Shown here: piece by piece, positions 20,770 through 26,172 of the stretch
How positions within the stretch are numbered: the stretch's first letter is position 1
Layout of the letters: every line of letters begins with the position of its first letter
Virus record (IMG/VR): IMGVR_UViG_3300022074_000330
Coordinates: 1-26,172 of that record
Length of the DNA: 26,172 bases
Origin: a virus
Reading direction: 5' to 3' (one strand)
Notes under the pieces: generated by a model
What the model was told of the DNA's origin: nothing
The model's input: the letters and a program-made list of their open reading frames with translations, nothing else
Database searches by the model: none
Made by a program: the position numbers and the translations under genes

Positions 20770-21283
20770 ATTTTTTCACAATGCAGATGTTTTAAGAAGA
20801 TTTGCATTGAGTTTCGAGTATCAAGACAGTTCAAAGATATTAACAGATGTAGGTTGGAGAGGACATAGAACAGAAGAATTTGATTTACTAGATAATAAAA
20901 TTATAAATGAAGCAAGTCAAAATATATTAGAGACAGTATCTAAATTCTACAATTTAAAAGGATATTCAATTACATCACATTTTCATATATCTACAGAAAA
21001 AACAAAAAAGACATTAAATGATTTTGATAATGACAAATATCATAAAGATCAATGTGAATATGCAGGGGTAGTATATTTAAAACCAAATCCCCCTAGAAGA
21101 ACTGGAACATCATTACTTAATGGAAAAGAAAATAAAATTGTCAATATAAAAAATAGATATAATCGTTTACTCGCTTACCCTGCACATTTTGCTCATGCAC
21201 CTACAGATTTATTCGGAGATGATTTTTACACAGGTCGAATGACACTCACATTCTTCATGAAAAAGGATTGGACTTGGGATTGA
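20747..21283 (+). CDS. Putative 2OG-Fe(II) oxygenase-like protein
   Basis: This 178-residue protein has the pattern of small non-haem iron 2-oxoglutarate oxygenases of the double-stranded beta-helix fold: H99-x-D101 in KYHKDQ, a following strand AGVVYLKPN, the later LLAYPAHFAHAP with H147 or H150 as the third iron ligand, and R164 in GRMTLTFFM, which could hold 2-oxoglutarate. These enzymes hydroxylate or otherwise oxidise proteins, nucleic acids or small molecules. Marine T4-like phages often carry several copies of unknown substrate. It overlaps the Cys-rich gene and is followed by a terminator-like structure, so it probably ends that transcript. Confidence 0.65.
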   Translation: MKLLIKDRFFHNADVLRRFALSFEYQDSSKILTDVGWRGHRTEEFDLLDNKIINEASQNILETVSKFYNLKGYSITSHFHISTEKTKKTLNDFDNDKYHKDQCEYAGVVYLKPNPPRRTGTSLLNGKENKIVNIKNRYNRLLAYPAHFAHAPTDLFGDDFYTGRMTLTFFMKKDWTWD

Positions 21284-21288
21284 AATAT

Positions 21289-21340
21289 AAAATCTTATAC
21301 ATACTCTGTATGGTTTGTTCCGAAGGTTATAGATTTTTTT
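21289..21340 (+). terminator. Terminator-like structure at module boundary
   Basis: AAAATCTTATA (21289-21299) can pair, with one bulge, with TATAGATTTT (21328-21337), which runs into a T-tract (21334-21340). A perfect small hairpin CATAC-tct-GTATG (21300-21312) lies inside. The stem is AT-rich and therefore weak. The location, just after a stop codon and before a promoter, supports a terminator. Confidence 0.4.
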
Positions 21341-21349
21341 AAAGGCAAG

Positions 21350-21378
21350 TTGCGAGTACGAGAATTTTGTGATATGAT
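21350..21378 (+). promoter_or_regulatory. Sigma-70-type promoter
   Basis: TTGCGA (21350-21355), a 17-base spacer and TATGAT (21373-21378), with TG one base before the -10 (extended -10), precede the second oxygenase-like gene. Confidence 0.6.
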
Positions 21379-21401
21379 GATAAAAAGTTTTATTGTATGA
21401 T

Positions 21402-22100
21402 ATGGCAGAACATTTGCTATTTCCTACTCTGATCACTCAGAGTAAACGAGATGTGAGTGAAAAAGAAAAAATAGATTGGTTTGATTCGTATCTAGAAAAT
21501 AGTAACGAAAATGGTGAATCTATGGATTATCTTGGATTTGTCTCAATGCACCACGACCCAAGATTTGAAATGGTTTTTTATGATATTGCAAATACAGTTA
21601 AAGAACATCTTGAGTCTCTTGGTATAGACTCTACTACAATTTGTGTAAATATCACAAAATCATGGTTTAATGTTAATACTAATGAAGCGAGAAACCCCAT
21701 ACATGACCACGCAGAAAGTCATTACTCGATGACTTATTATCCCCATATTAAAAAGGGATTTGAAAAAAATTTAACTTTTTATGATAAAGCAGTGTCAAGA
21801 AATGAACCTTATATGTCTTTTTTGCAAAATAATGTTCACAAAATTAATCATCTTAACGCACGTTCAGTAGAGTTTACACCGCAGGTCGGAGATATATTTG
21901 TTTTTCCCTCTTGGATGGAGCATGAAACTGGCAATACTTCAGATAATTTAGATGTTTCTACAGAAGGTCAATCATTTTTTTCACATGAAGAATTAGAACA
22001 ATCACGCATTTGTGTTGGTTGTGATGCGATATTGACCAGAAAAAATACTTTTAAATATGATCACTTACTGACACCGATAACATTGTGGAAAAGATATTAA
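21402..22100 (+). CDS. Putative 2OG-Fe(II) oxygenase-like protein
   Basis: This 232-residue protein (numbered from the ATG at 21402) resembles the TIGR02466-type 2OG-Fe(II) oxygenases. Its motifs are KSWFNVNTNEARNPIHDHAES (84-106 region), with H101 and H103, a strand MTYYPHIKK, and GDIFVFPSWMEHETGNTS (163-180) with H174. R202 could be the 2-oxoglutarate ligand. C-terminal CVGCDAIL (204-211) has two Cys. The typical pattern is W-x-N...H-D-H...S...YYP...F-P-S...H. An in-frame ATG at 21393 is an alternative start. The gene has its own host-type promoter, unlike the oxygenase before it. The two are not close copies. The substrate is unknown. Confidence 0.65.
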   Translation: MAEHLLFPTLITQSKRDVSEKEKIDWFDSYLENSNENGESMDYLGFVSMHHDPRFEMVFYDIANTVKEHLESLGIDSTTICVNITKSWFNVNTNEARNPIHDHAESHYSMTYYPHIKKGFEKNLTFYDKAVSRNEPYMSFLQNNVHKINHLNARSVEFTPQVGDIFVFPSWMEHETGNTSDNLDVSTEGQSFFSHEELEQSRICVGCDAILTRKNTFKYDHLLTPITLWKRY

Positions 22101-22104
22101 TTTA

Positions 22105-22113
22105 TGCTATAAT
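22105..22113 (+). promoter_or_regulatory. Extended -10 promoter TGCTATAAT
   Basis: TGC-TATAAT has a perfect -10 (22108-22113) and extended TG. No good -35 is seen at 17 bases. The next ATG is at 22120, about where transcription would start, so a transcript from here could be nearly leaderless. Confidence 0.55.
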
Positions 22114-22119
22114 AGGTGT

Positions 22120-22683
22120 ATGACATCAAAAGCACTAGAAGCACTTACATCAACTACAGGTAATAAAACTGATTGTTGGAATACACCACCCGAATTTGTA
22201 GGGGATGTATTAAAATATTTTGGCACACTAGATTTAGATCCTTGCTCTAATGACGAGGATAATCCAAATGTACCTGCTAAGAGAGTATATACAGAAATAA
22301 CTAATGGACTCGCACACAGATGGACAGCAAATAGTGTGTTTATGAATCATCCTTATAGTCAGAGTGACAAATGGATTCCTTACGCAGTATCACAATATGA
22401 GTTAGGATATGCAAAAGAAATGATACTCTTAATTAAATTAGATGTTTCAACAAAGTGGTGGAGATCAGTATCACAATATTCTTGGATTGCAGTAAATGAA
22501 AGAATGAAATTTGGGGATGGCACAGGTGCATCACCATTTCAATCAGCAATAATATATCTTGGTAAAAATTTAGATAAGTTTAATACTATGTTTTGTAAAT
22601 ATGGAACTCTTTATGCACCATACTATGTACCACTTAAGAATCTGTCACATGGGATAGAGACACCTCTTACCAAAGTGCTATAA
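22120..22683 (+). CDS. Phage Dam-type DNA adenine methyltransferase with NHPY motif
   Basis: This 187-residue protein matches the phage DNA N-6-adenine methyltransferase (Dam, PF05869-type) family, which transfers a methyl group from SAM to adenine in DNA. Visible are WNTPPEFVGDVL (20-31), LDLDPCSNDED (37-47), AKRVYTEITNGLAHRW (53-68), the catalytic region VFMNHPYS (73-80) and FQSAIIYLG near the end. The usual motif IV in this family is NPPY; here it is NHPY (76-79), one base from Pro (CAT versus CCT). This might alter activity or be tolerated. The length is normal for the family. It has a TGCTATAAT promoter immediately upstream and is followed by the helicase gene. Confidence 0.75.
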   Translation: MTSKALEALTSTTGNKTDCWNTPPEFVGDVLKYFGTLDLDPCSNDEDNPNVPAKRVYTEITNGLAHRWTANSVFMNHPYSQSDKWIPYAVSQYELGYAKEMILLIKLDVSTKWWRSVSQYSWIAVNERMKFGDGTGASPFQSAIIYLGKNLDKFNTMFCKYGTLYAPYYVPLKNLSHGIETPLTKVL

Positions 22684-22684
22684 T
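22676..22684 (+). promoter_or_regulatory. Extended -10 promoter TGCTATAAT
   Basis: An exact copy of the TGCTATAAT element overlaps the methyltransferase stop (GTG CTA TAA). The helicase ATG is 24 bases downstream. Confidence 0.55.
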
Positions 22685-22707
22685 AAGTACATAAACAAAT
22701 TATTGTA

Positions 22708-23877
22708 ATGCAACTAAGACCACACCAACTTGAAGCACTTGATAAGATGAACACCAAAAGATTAGGACAAGTTATTGTTCCTACTGGTGGTGGTAAGACT
22801 ATGTGTATGATAGAGGATGCCAAGAAAAGATTTACACAGAGTAGTTTACCACAGACTATTGTTGTAGTTGCACCTCGCATCTTACTTGCAAATCAGTTAT
22901 CAGCAGAGTTCTTAGAGTTCATCACAGATGTAGATGTCATTCATGTTCATAGTGGAGAGACACATCACAAGAGTACAACAAAGGCAGATGAGTTAGAGTA
23001 TTGGGTTAACAATAGCACAGAGAACTTACTTATATTCACTACATATCATTCACTACACAGAGTCGAAGAGACAGGTATTGAAGTCGATACTATCTACTTT
23101 GATGAAGCACATAATTCAGTACAGAAGAACTTTTACCCTGCTACTGATTACTTCTCAAGAAATGCAGATAGATGCTACTTCTTTACAGCAACACCAAAAC
23201 ACTCTCGCACCACAGAGAAAGCAGGTATGAACCATACTAAAACTTATGGTAATGTCATATGCCAAATCCCTGCACCTAAGTTAGTCAAGCAAGGTTACAT
23301 TCTACCACCAAAGGTTGAAGTCTATCGTTCAAGAATACTCAAGAAAGATGAGTTGGTTGCTGACAGAGACAATGAGCAAATGATTGATGCCATTGACAAT
23401 CTTGACAAAGACAAAGTATTAATATGTGCGAAGTCAACCAGACAGATTGTTGCACTTACATCACAGACAGACTTTGTTAAGCAACTTGCAGTTCGTGGTT
23501 ATTCTTATATGTACATCACAGCAAAGACAGGTGCGGTTATTGATGGAGAGAAGGTTGACAGAGAGAGTTTCTTTGACACTCTTAATGAGTGGGGTAGAAA
23601 TGGTAAGAAGTTTGTTGTACTACATCACAGCATACTCTCAGAGGGTATCAATGTCAATGGTCTTGAAGCAGTATTGTTTATGAGATCAATGGATTACATA
23701 GGTATCTCACAGACAATCGGTAGAGTTATTCGTAAGGGTAATGCAGACAAAGTATTCGGACTTGTATGTATTCCAGTTTACTCTAACGTGGGTATATCAA
23801 CTGCAAGAAAGGTCGAAGCAGTTGTTGATACTATATTCAACAAAGGCGAAGCAGCAACATCAATCGTAAACTCATGA
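22708..23877 (+). CDS. SF2 DEAH-box helicase
   Basis: This 389-residue protein has a full set of SF2 helicase motifs: a Q-like start (LRPHQLEALDKM), Walker A PTGGGKT (25-31), motif Ia APRILLANQL (55-64), DEAH (132-135), motif III TATP (160-163), motif V LSEGINV (310-316) and motif VI SQTIGRVIRKG (334-344). It is the minimal two-RecA-domain form, like the helicase module of type I/III restriction enzymes, UvsW or T5 D10, with no fused nuclease or methyltransferase. An ATP-dependent translocase or helicase on DNA or RNA is secure; the pathway is not. Its TGA overlaps the next start (ATGA), so it is probably co-produced with the nuclease-like protein. Its sequence looks richer in CA/AG-type codons than its neighbours, a possible hint of separate origin. 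Confidence 0.8.
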   Translation: MQLRPHQLEALDKMNTKRLGQVIVPTGGGKTMCMIEDAKKRFTQSSLPQTIVVVAPRILLANQLSAEFLEFITDVDVIHVHSGETHHKSTTKADELEYWVNNSTENLLIFTTYHSLHRVEETGIEVDTIYFDEAHNSVQKNFYPATDYFSRNADRCYFFTATPKHSRTTEKAGMNHTKTYGNVICQIPAPKLVKQGYILPPKVEVYRSRILKKDELVADRDNEQMIDAIDNLDKDKVLICAKSTRQIVALTSQTDFVKQLAVRGYSYMYITAKTGAVIDGEKVDRESFFDTLNEWGRNGKKFVVLHHSILSEGINVNGLEAVLFMRSMDYIGISQTIGRVIRKGNADKVFGLVCIPVYSNVGISTARKVEAVVDTIFNKGEAATSIVNS

Positions 23878-24425
23878 ATTTTATTGAACAACTAGAAACA
23901 AAAGTGAATTGGAATAGAGTATTTGGAGTCGTTGATTCTTTATACTCTGACAAAGGATTTACATCTAATGCAGACAACTTTGCAAGGGCAACTATGGTAG
24001 AGAAAGCTTTAGATAAGTTTTCAGACATTAATAGAGTTGACCAAAATGGTTATGACTTTGAGTGGGAAGATAAAAAGATTGAACTTAAGATGGGTAAGAA
24101 TCTTTTTTACAAAGTCAAAGACCCAAAAGCAACTAAGAAGTTTAAAGTTAAATCATTTCTAAGTGAGACAAAAACTGTAGAAGATTTTAGACAGATAAGT
24201 ACCTTTGATTGGTTACTTGTCATTGATCTTACAGCAAGAAGAGTTGTAGTTGTAGAAGATGAACACGCAAGAAGTTTATATCAAGAAGGTGCTGATGGTG
24301 CTATGATAGCACTTCAAGATGGAGATTATTATGAGTGTAATATTGGAGAGATAAATCCAATACTACCACCAATTAATCTATCATATTTGTATCAGCAAGC
24401 AGACCAACAGTTTCTAAATTTCTAA
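23874..24425 (+). CDS. Putative PD-(D/E)XK nuclease
   Basis: This 183-residue protein has no certain family. Residues 60-75 read YDFEWEDKKIELKMGK: an acidic residue (D61, or D56) followed about nine residues later by E70-x-K72 in a short strand. This is the PD-(D/E)XK nuclease core layout. The following segment (KVKSFLSETKTVEDFRQIST) and strand FDWLLVIDLTARRVVVVED resemble type II restriction-enzyme cores. The C-terminal part has hydrophobic and acidic stretches (ADGAMIALQDGDYYECN). It starts inside the helicase stop codon (ATGA), and a DNA methyltransferase gene lies about 100 bases downstream. These neighbours make a restriction-type or helicase-linked nuclease plausible. Activity is inferred. 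Confidence 0.5.
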   Translation: MNFIEQLETKVNWNRVFGVVDSLYSDKGFTSNADNFARATMVEKALDKFSDINRVDQNGYDFEWEDKKIELKMGKNLFYKVKDPKATKKFKVKSFLSETKTVEDFRQISTFDWLLVIDLTARRVVVVEDEHARSLYQEGADGAMIALQDGDYYECNIGEINPILPPINLSYLYQQADQQFLNF

Positions 24426-24429
24426 ATCT

Positions 24430-24537
24430 ATGCTAAAATCAGATCAACTACTCAGAATATACAAAGTGGTTAAGGTAAAACCTACACCAAAATATAAACC
24501 AGTTAGAACTCACTATAACATTCACACATACGGATGA
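24430..24537 (+). CDS. 35-residue basic ORF
   Basis: This short ORF begins 4 bases after the nuclease stop and ends with an ATGA overlap on the methyltransferase start. Its product starts MLKSDQLLRIYKVV and continues KVKPTPKYKPVRTHYNIHTYG. It is very basic, with many Lys, Pro, Tyr and His, and could bind nucleic acid. The tight spacing on both sides suggests a real gene or a translated leader coupling the nuclease and methyltransferase. An overlapping TGCTAAAAT (24431-24439) argues the other way, since a promoter there would start transcription after this ATG. Confidence 0.4.
   Translation: MLKSDQLLRIYKVVKVKPTPKYKPVRTHYNIHTYG
24431..24439 (+). promoter_or_regulatory. Weak extended -10 candidate TGCTAAAAT
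   Basis: TGC-TAAAAT resembles the TGCTATAAT elements at 22105 and 22676. It could start transcription of the methyltransferase at 24534. The -10 is imperfect and it overlaps the 35-residue ORF start. Confidence 0.3.
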
Positions 24538-25655
24538 AGGACACTATTTTATTTGGAGATTGTAAGGAAACTTTGAGTGCATTTCTACCTCAGAGTGCAA
24601 GAACTTGCGTGACATCCCCACCATATTACGGACTCAGGGATTATGGTACAGCAACGTGGATAGGGGGAGACCCTAATTGCAATCATAGGAGAGACAGTAA
24701 AGTCAAACCTGAGAATTGTAATACAGGGCATAAAAATCACGATGAAATGTATGGAGTAGGGGATGCAATATATAAAACTGTTTGTCCTAAGTGTGGTGCG
24801 ATTAGACAAGATAGTCAAATTGGATTAGAAGAAACACCCGAAAAATATATTGAAAGTCTTGTAAATGTATTTCGTGGTGTCAGGGATGTTTTAACTGATG
24901 ATGGAACTTTATGGGTTAACTTAGGAGATAGTTATTATAATTATCGACCAGGAAAAGGTCAATCATATCCGAAACAATCCGTTTCTAAAACAAAACAAGA
25001 TTTACCAGATGAATGTAATAAAAGAGGTAATAAATTAGATGGATTAAAAGAGAAAGATTTAATCGGAATCCCTTGGATGTTTGCCTTTGCTATGCGTAAA
25101 GATGGATGGTATTTAAGACAGGATATTATATGGCATAAACCTAATCCAATGCCAGAAAGTGTAAGAGATAGATGTACTAAATCTCACGAGTATATTTTTC
25201 TATTCAGTAAAAACAGAAAGTATTTTTATGACAATGAAGCAATCAAAGAACCCGCAAAAGATTGGGGGACAAGAGACCGCACAAATGGTAAGTACCATAA
25301 TCCTGGTACTGGCTTGGCTCCTCATAGTGGGTTATCCAAGTCTTATCCTACAAAAAACAAACGATCTGTTTGGTCTGTTACTGTAAAACCATACAAAGAA
25401 GCACATTTTGCTACTTATCCACCTGACTTAATCGAACCTTGCATTAAAGCAGGGAGTGAAGAAGGAGATACAATACTTGACCCATTCATGGGTGCAGGAA
25501 CTACAGCGGCAGTAGCAAAGTCACTTAATCGTTATTATATTGGATGTGAACTCAATGAAGACTATGGTAACTTAATTCAGAAAAGAATACAAGATTATCA
25601 TCCAGTTCAAGAAGTGTCACAAGAACCTTGCATAAACATCTTAGATATTATATAA
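24534..25655 (+). CDS. DNA methyltransferase (type II, SPPY class)
   Basis: This 373-residue beta-class DNA methyltransferase has its motifs in the order IV then I. The catalytic motif SPPY (28-31, in TSPPYYGLRDYG) is near the N terminus, and the SAM-binding motif DPFMGAGTT (316-324) is near the C terminus, followed by RYYIGCELNEDY. Beta-class enzymes methylate N4 of cytosine or N6 of adenine; SPPY is more often N4-cytosine but does not decide it. An insertion at residues 49-90 with Cys pairs (CNH, VCPKCGAI) looks like a zinc ribbon. Both key motifs are complete and the length is normal. It is coupled by ATGA to the 35-residue ORF and sits downstream of the nuclease-like and helicase genes. 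It could protect phage DNA from that nuclease or from host enzymes. Confidence 0.85.
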   Translation: MKDTILFGDCKETLSAFLPQSARTCVTSPPYYGLRDYGTATWIGGDPNCNHRRDSKVKPENCNTGHKNHDEMYGVGDAIYKTVCPKCGAIRQDSQIGLEETPEKYIESLVNVFRGVRDVLTDDGTLWVNLGDSYYNYRPGKGQSYPKQSVSKTKQDLPDECNKRGNKLDGLKEKDLIGIPWMFAFAMRKDGWYLRQDIIWHKPNPMPESVRDRCTKSHEYIFLFSKNRKYFYDNEAIKEPAKDWGTRDRTNGKYHNPGTGLAPHSGLSKSYPTKNKRSVWSVTVKPYKEAHFATYPPDLIEPCIKAGSEEGDTILDPFMGAGTTAAVAKSLNRYYIGCELNEDYGNLIQKRIQDYHPVQEVSQEPCINILDII

Positions 25656-25656
25656 T
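25628..25656 (+). promoter_or_regulatory. Sigma-70 promoter TTGCAT-17-TATAAT
   Basis: TTGCAT (25628-25633), a 17-base spacer and a perfect TATAAT (25651-25656) overlap the methyltransferase end. They precede the 46-residue gene, whose ATG is 28 bases downstream. Confidence 0.65.
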
Positions 25657-25683
25657 AGAAGAGTAAACAAAAGAGAATCACAA

Positions 25684-25824
25684 ATGAGAGTCAAAGTAGA
25701 ACTTTATGTTGCAGGTCAAACTTTTACTGAAGAAGTAAGAGCAGTTGACTATCAAGAAGCAAGACAAGTCGCACTTGCCAGAAATCCTAATGCTAAAATT
25801 ATAAGTGTAACTGCTGTTTTTTAG
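25684..25824 (+). CDS. Small conserved-looking unknown protein
   Basis: This 46-residue protein reads as strand-helix-strand (VKVELYVAGQTFTEEV, YQEARQVALARNP, AKIISVTAVF). The compact fold and the phrase 'ARNPNAKIISV' recall small proteins found, from memory, in many marine T4-like phages. It is led by its own strong sigma-70 promoter and an AAAAGAGAAT stretch. It is coupled to the next gene by a TAGTG overlap. The function is unknown; early expression is likely from the promoter type. Confidence 0.6.
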   Translation: MRVKVELYVAGQTFTEEVRAVDYQEARQVALARNPNAKIISVTAVF

Positions 25825-26087
25825 TGGCAAGAAAAGTTAATTATCAAACTGCTTGTCCTACTACATTTCCATCTTTATTAGATCCTAAAGTCGGACAACC
25901 GAGTGGATATGTCACTAAAGATGGTGTATGGGCAGCAGTTCCGTCAAATGGAAGAAAGTTTGCCATTGTTCATAATGGTATCATTGAACACTTCTCAAAG
26001 AATTTTGAATGTGCTATGATATACATAAAAAAAGGTATTCAAAAAGAGAAGAAAGATGCACGATCAAAACTCAATCGACAAAAATGA
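25824..26087 (+). CDS. Small basic unknown protein
   Basis: This 87-residue protein starts with GTG inside the stop codon of the preceding gene. Its middle is strand-like (GVWAAVPSNGRKFAIVHNGIIEHFS) with a Cys-containing helix (NFECAMIYIKKGIQ) and a strongly basic C terminus (KEKKDARSKLNRQK), which could bind nucleic acid. No family is recognised. Its last 32 bases overlap the next gene in another frame. Confidence 0.55.
   Translation: MARKVNYQTACPTTFPSLLDPKVGQPSGYVTKDGVWAAVPSNGRKFAIVHNGIIEHFSKNFECAMIYIKKGIQKEKKDARSKLNRQK
26012..26020 (+). promoter_or_regulatory. Extended -10 candidate TGCTATGAT
   Basis: TGC-TATGAT, one base from TGCTATAAT, lies inside the basic-protein gene, 36 bases before the ATG at 26056. 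No good -35 is seen. Confidence 0.35.
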
Positions 26088-26172
26088 GACACCCTCTATG
26101 AAATATGATAGAGCATTGTCTTTATTCACAGAGTCAGTAATGAAACCAGACCACGATTTGCGTGGATGCGCC
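26056..26172 (+). CDS. Unknown protein, N-terminal part cut by window end
   Basis: An open frame of 39 codons starts with ATG at 26056 within the preceding gene and continues to the edge. It begins MHDQNSIDKNETPSMKYDRA and continues with LSLFTESVMKPDHDLRGCA. An internal ATG at 26098 (MKYDRALSLF) is another possible start. It is too short to assign. Confidence 0.45.
   Translation, partial: MHDQNSIDKNETPSMKYDRALSLFTESVMKPDHDLRGCA

Noticed and set aside
20466-20834. Minus-strand open frame of 122 codons across two plus-strand genes
   Set aside because: Both plus-strand genes have recognisable motifs (Cys cluster, oxygenase pattern), and no promoter or ribosome site supports the minus frame.

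Overview
The window is a piece of a T4-like (contractile-tail) marine phage genome, most like the cyanophage/pelagiphage branch of T4 relatives. The reasons are: AT-rich DNA with tightly packed genes; recognisable T4 baseplate-hub genes (gp4, gp26, gp51, gp27-like and gp5-like); very large GNVTG/SGGVGI-repeat tail fibres; a tail-collar protein; 'TAAATA' late promoters; and accessory metabolic genes (flavin-dependent halogenase, 2OG-Fe(II) oxygenase-like proteins) of the kind carried by marine myoviruses. The exact host (picocyanobacterium or SAR11-type) cannot be decided from this DNA alone. No tRNA, rRNA, CRISPR array or insertion sequence was seen, and no stretch over about 300 bases lacks a gene.

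Layout. (1) 1-528, minus strand: the head-completion nuclease gp4, followed by the start of an unknown gene that runs off the window. (2) 559-9849, plus strand: tail tube/baseplate hub block. It holds a tube-fold protein, gp26 and gp51 joined by a textbook -1 frameshift signal, a tape-measure candidate and its smaller neighbour, a gp27-like hub, a gp5-like OB-fold protein without lysozyme, a 631-residue structural protein, a beta-helical spike-like protein and a tail-collar fibre. (3) 9850-20469: two small genes behind a strong dual promoter, then a 1783-residue structural protein ending in a self-cleaving S74 chaperone, a repeat-rich fibre, a tryptophan-halogenase-like enzyme, a small protein and a glycine/cysteine-rich adhesin-like protein. 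(4) 20485-22100: a small Cys-rich protein and two 2OG-Fe(II) oxygenase-like proteins. (5) 22120-25655: a Dam-type methyltransferase, an SF2 DEAH helicase, a PD-(D/E)XK-like nuclease, a 35-residue ORF and a second DNA methyltransferase; together they look like a restriction-modification-type cassette. (6) 25684-26172: three small unknown genes, the last cut by the window end.

Regulation. Nine gene starts between 528 and 19154 have a T4-type late element with core TAAATA, 16-33 bases upstream. After a terminator-like structure near 21289-21340 the signals change to host-type sigma-70 promoters, several with an extended -10 (TGCTATAAT and variants). The left two-thirds is therefore probably transcribed late as virion genes and the right end early or middle. 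Many junctions use TAATG or ATGA stop/start overlaps, implying translational coupling.

The most unusual points are the gp26/gp51 frameshift signal, the methyltransferase-helicase-nuclease-methyltransferase cassette, the halogenase embedded in the late fibre operon, and the gp5 spike apparently split into separate genes.
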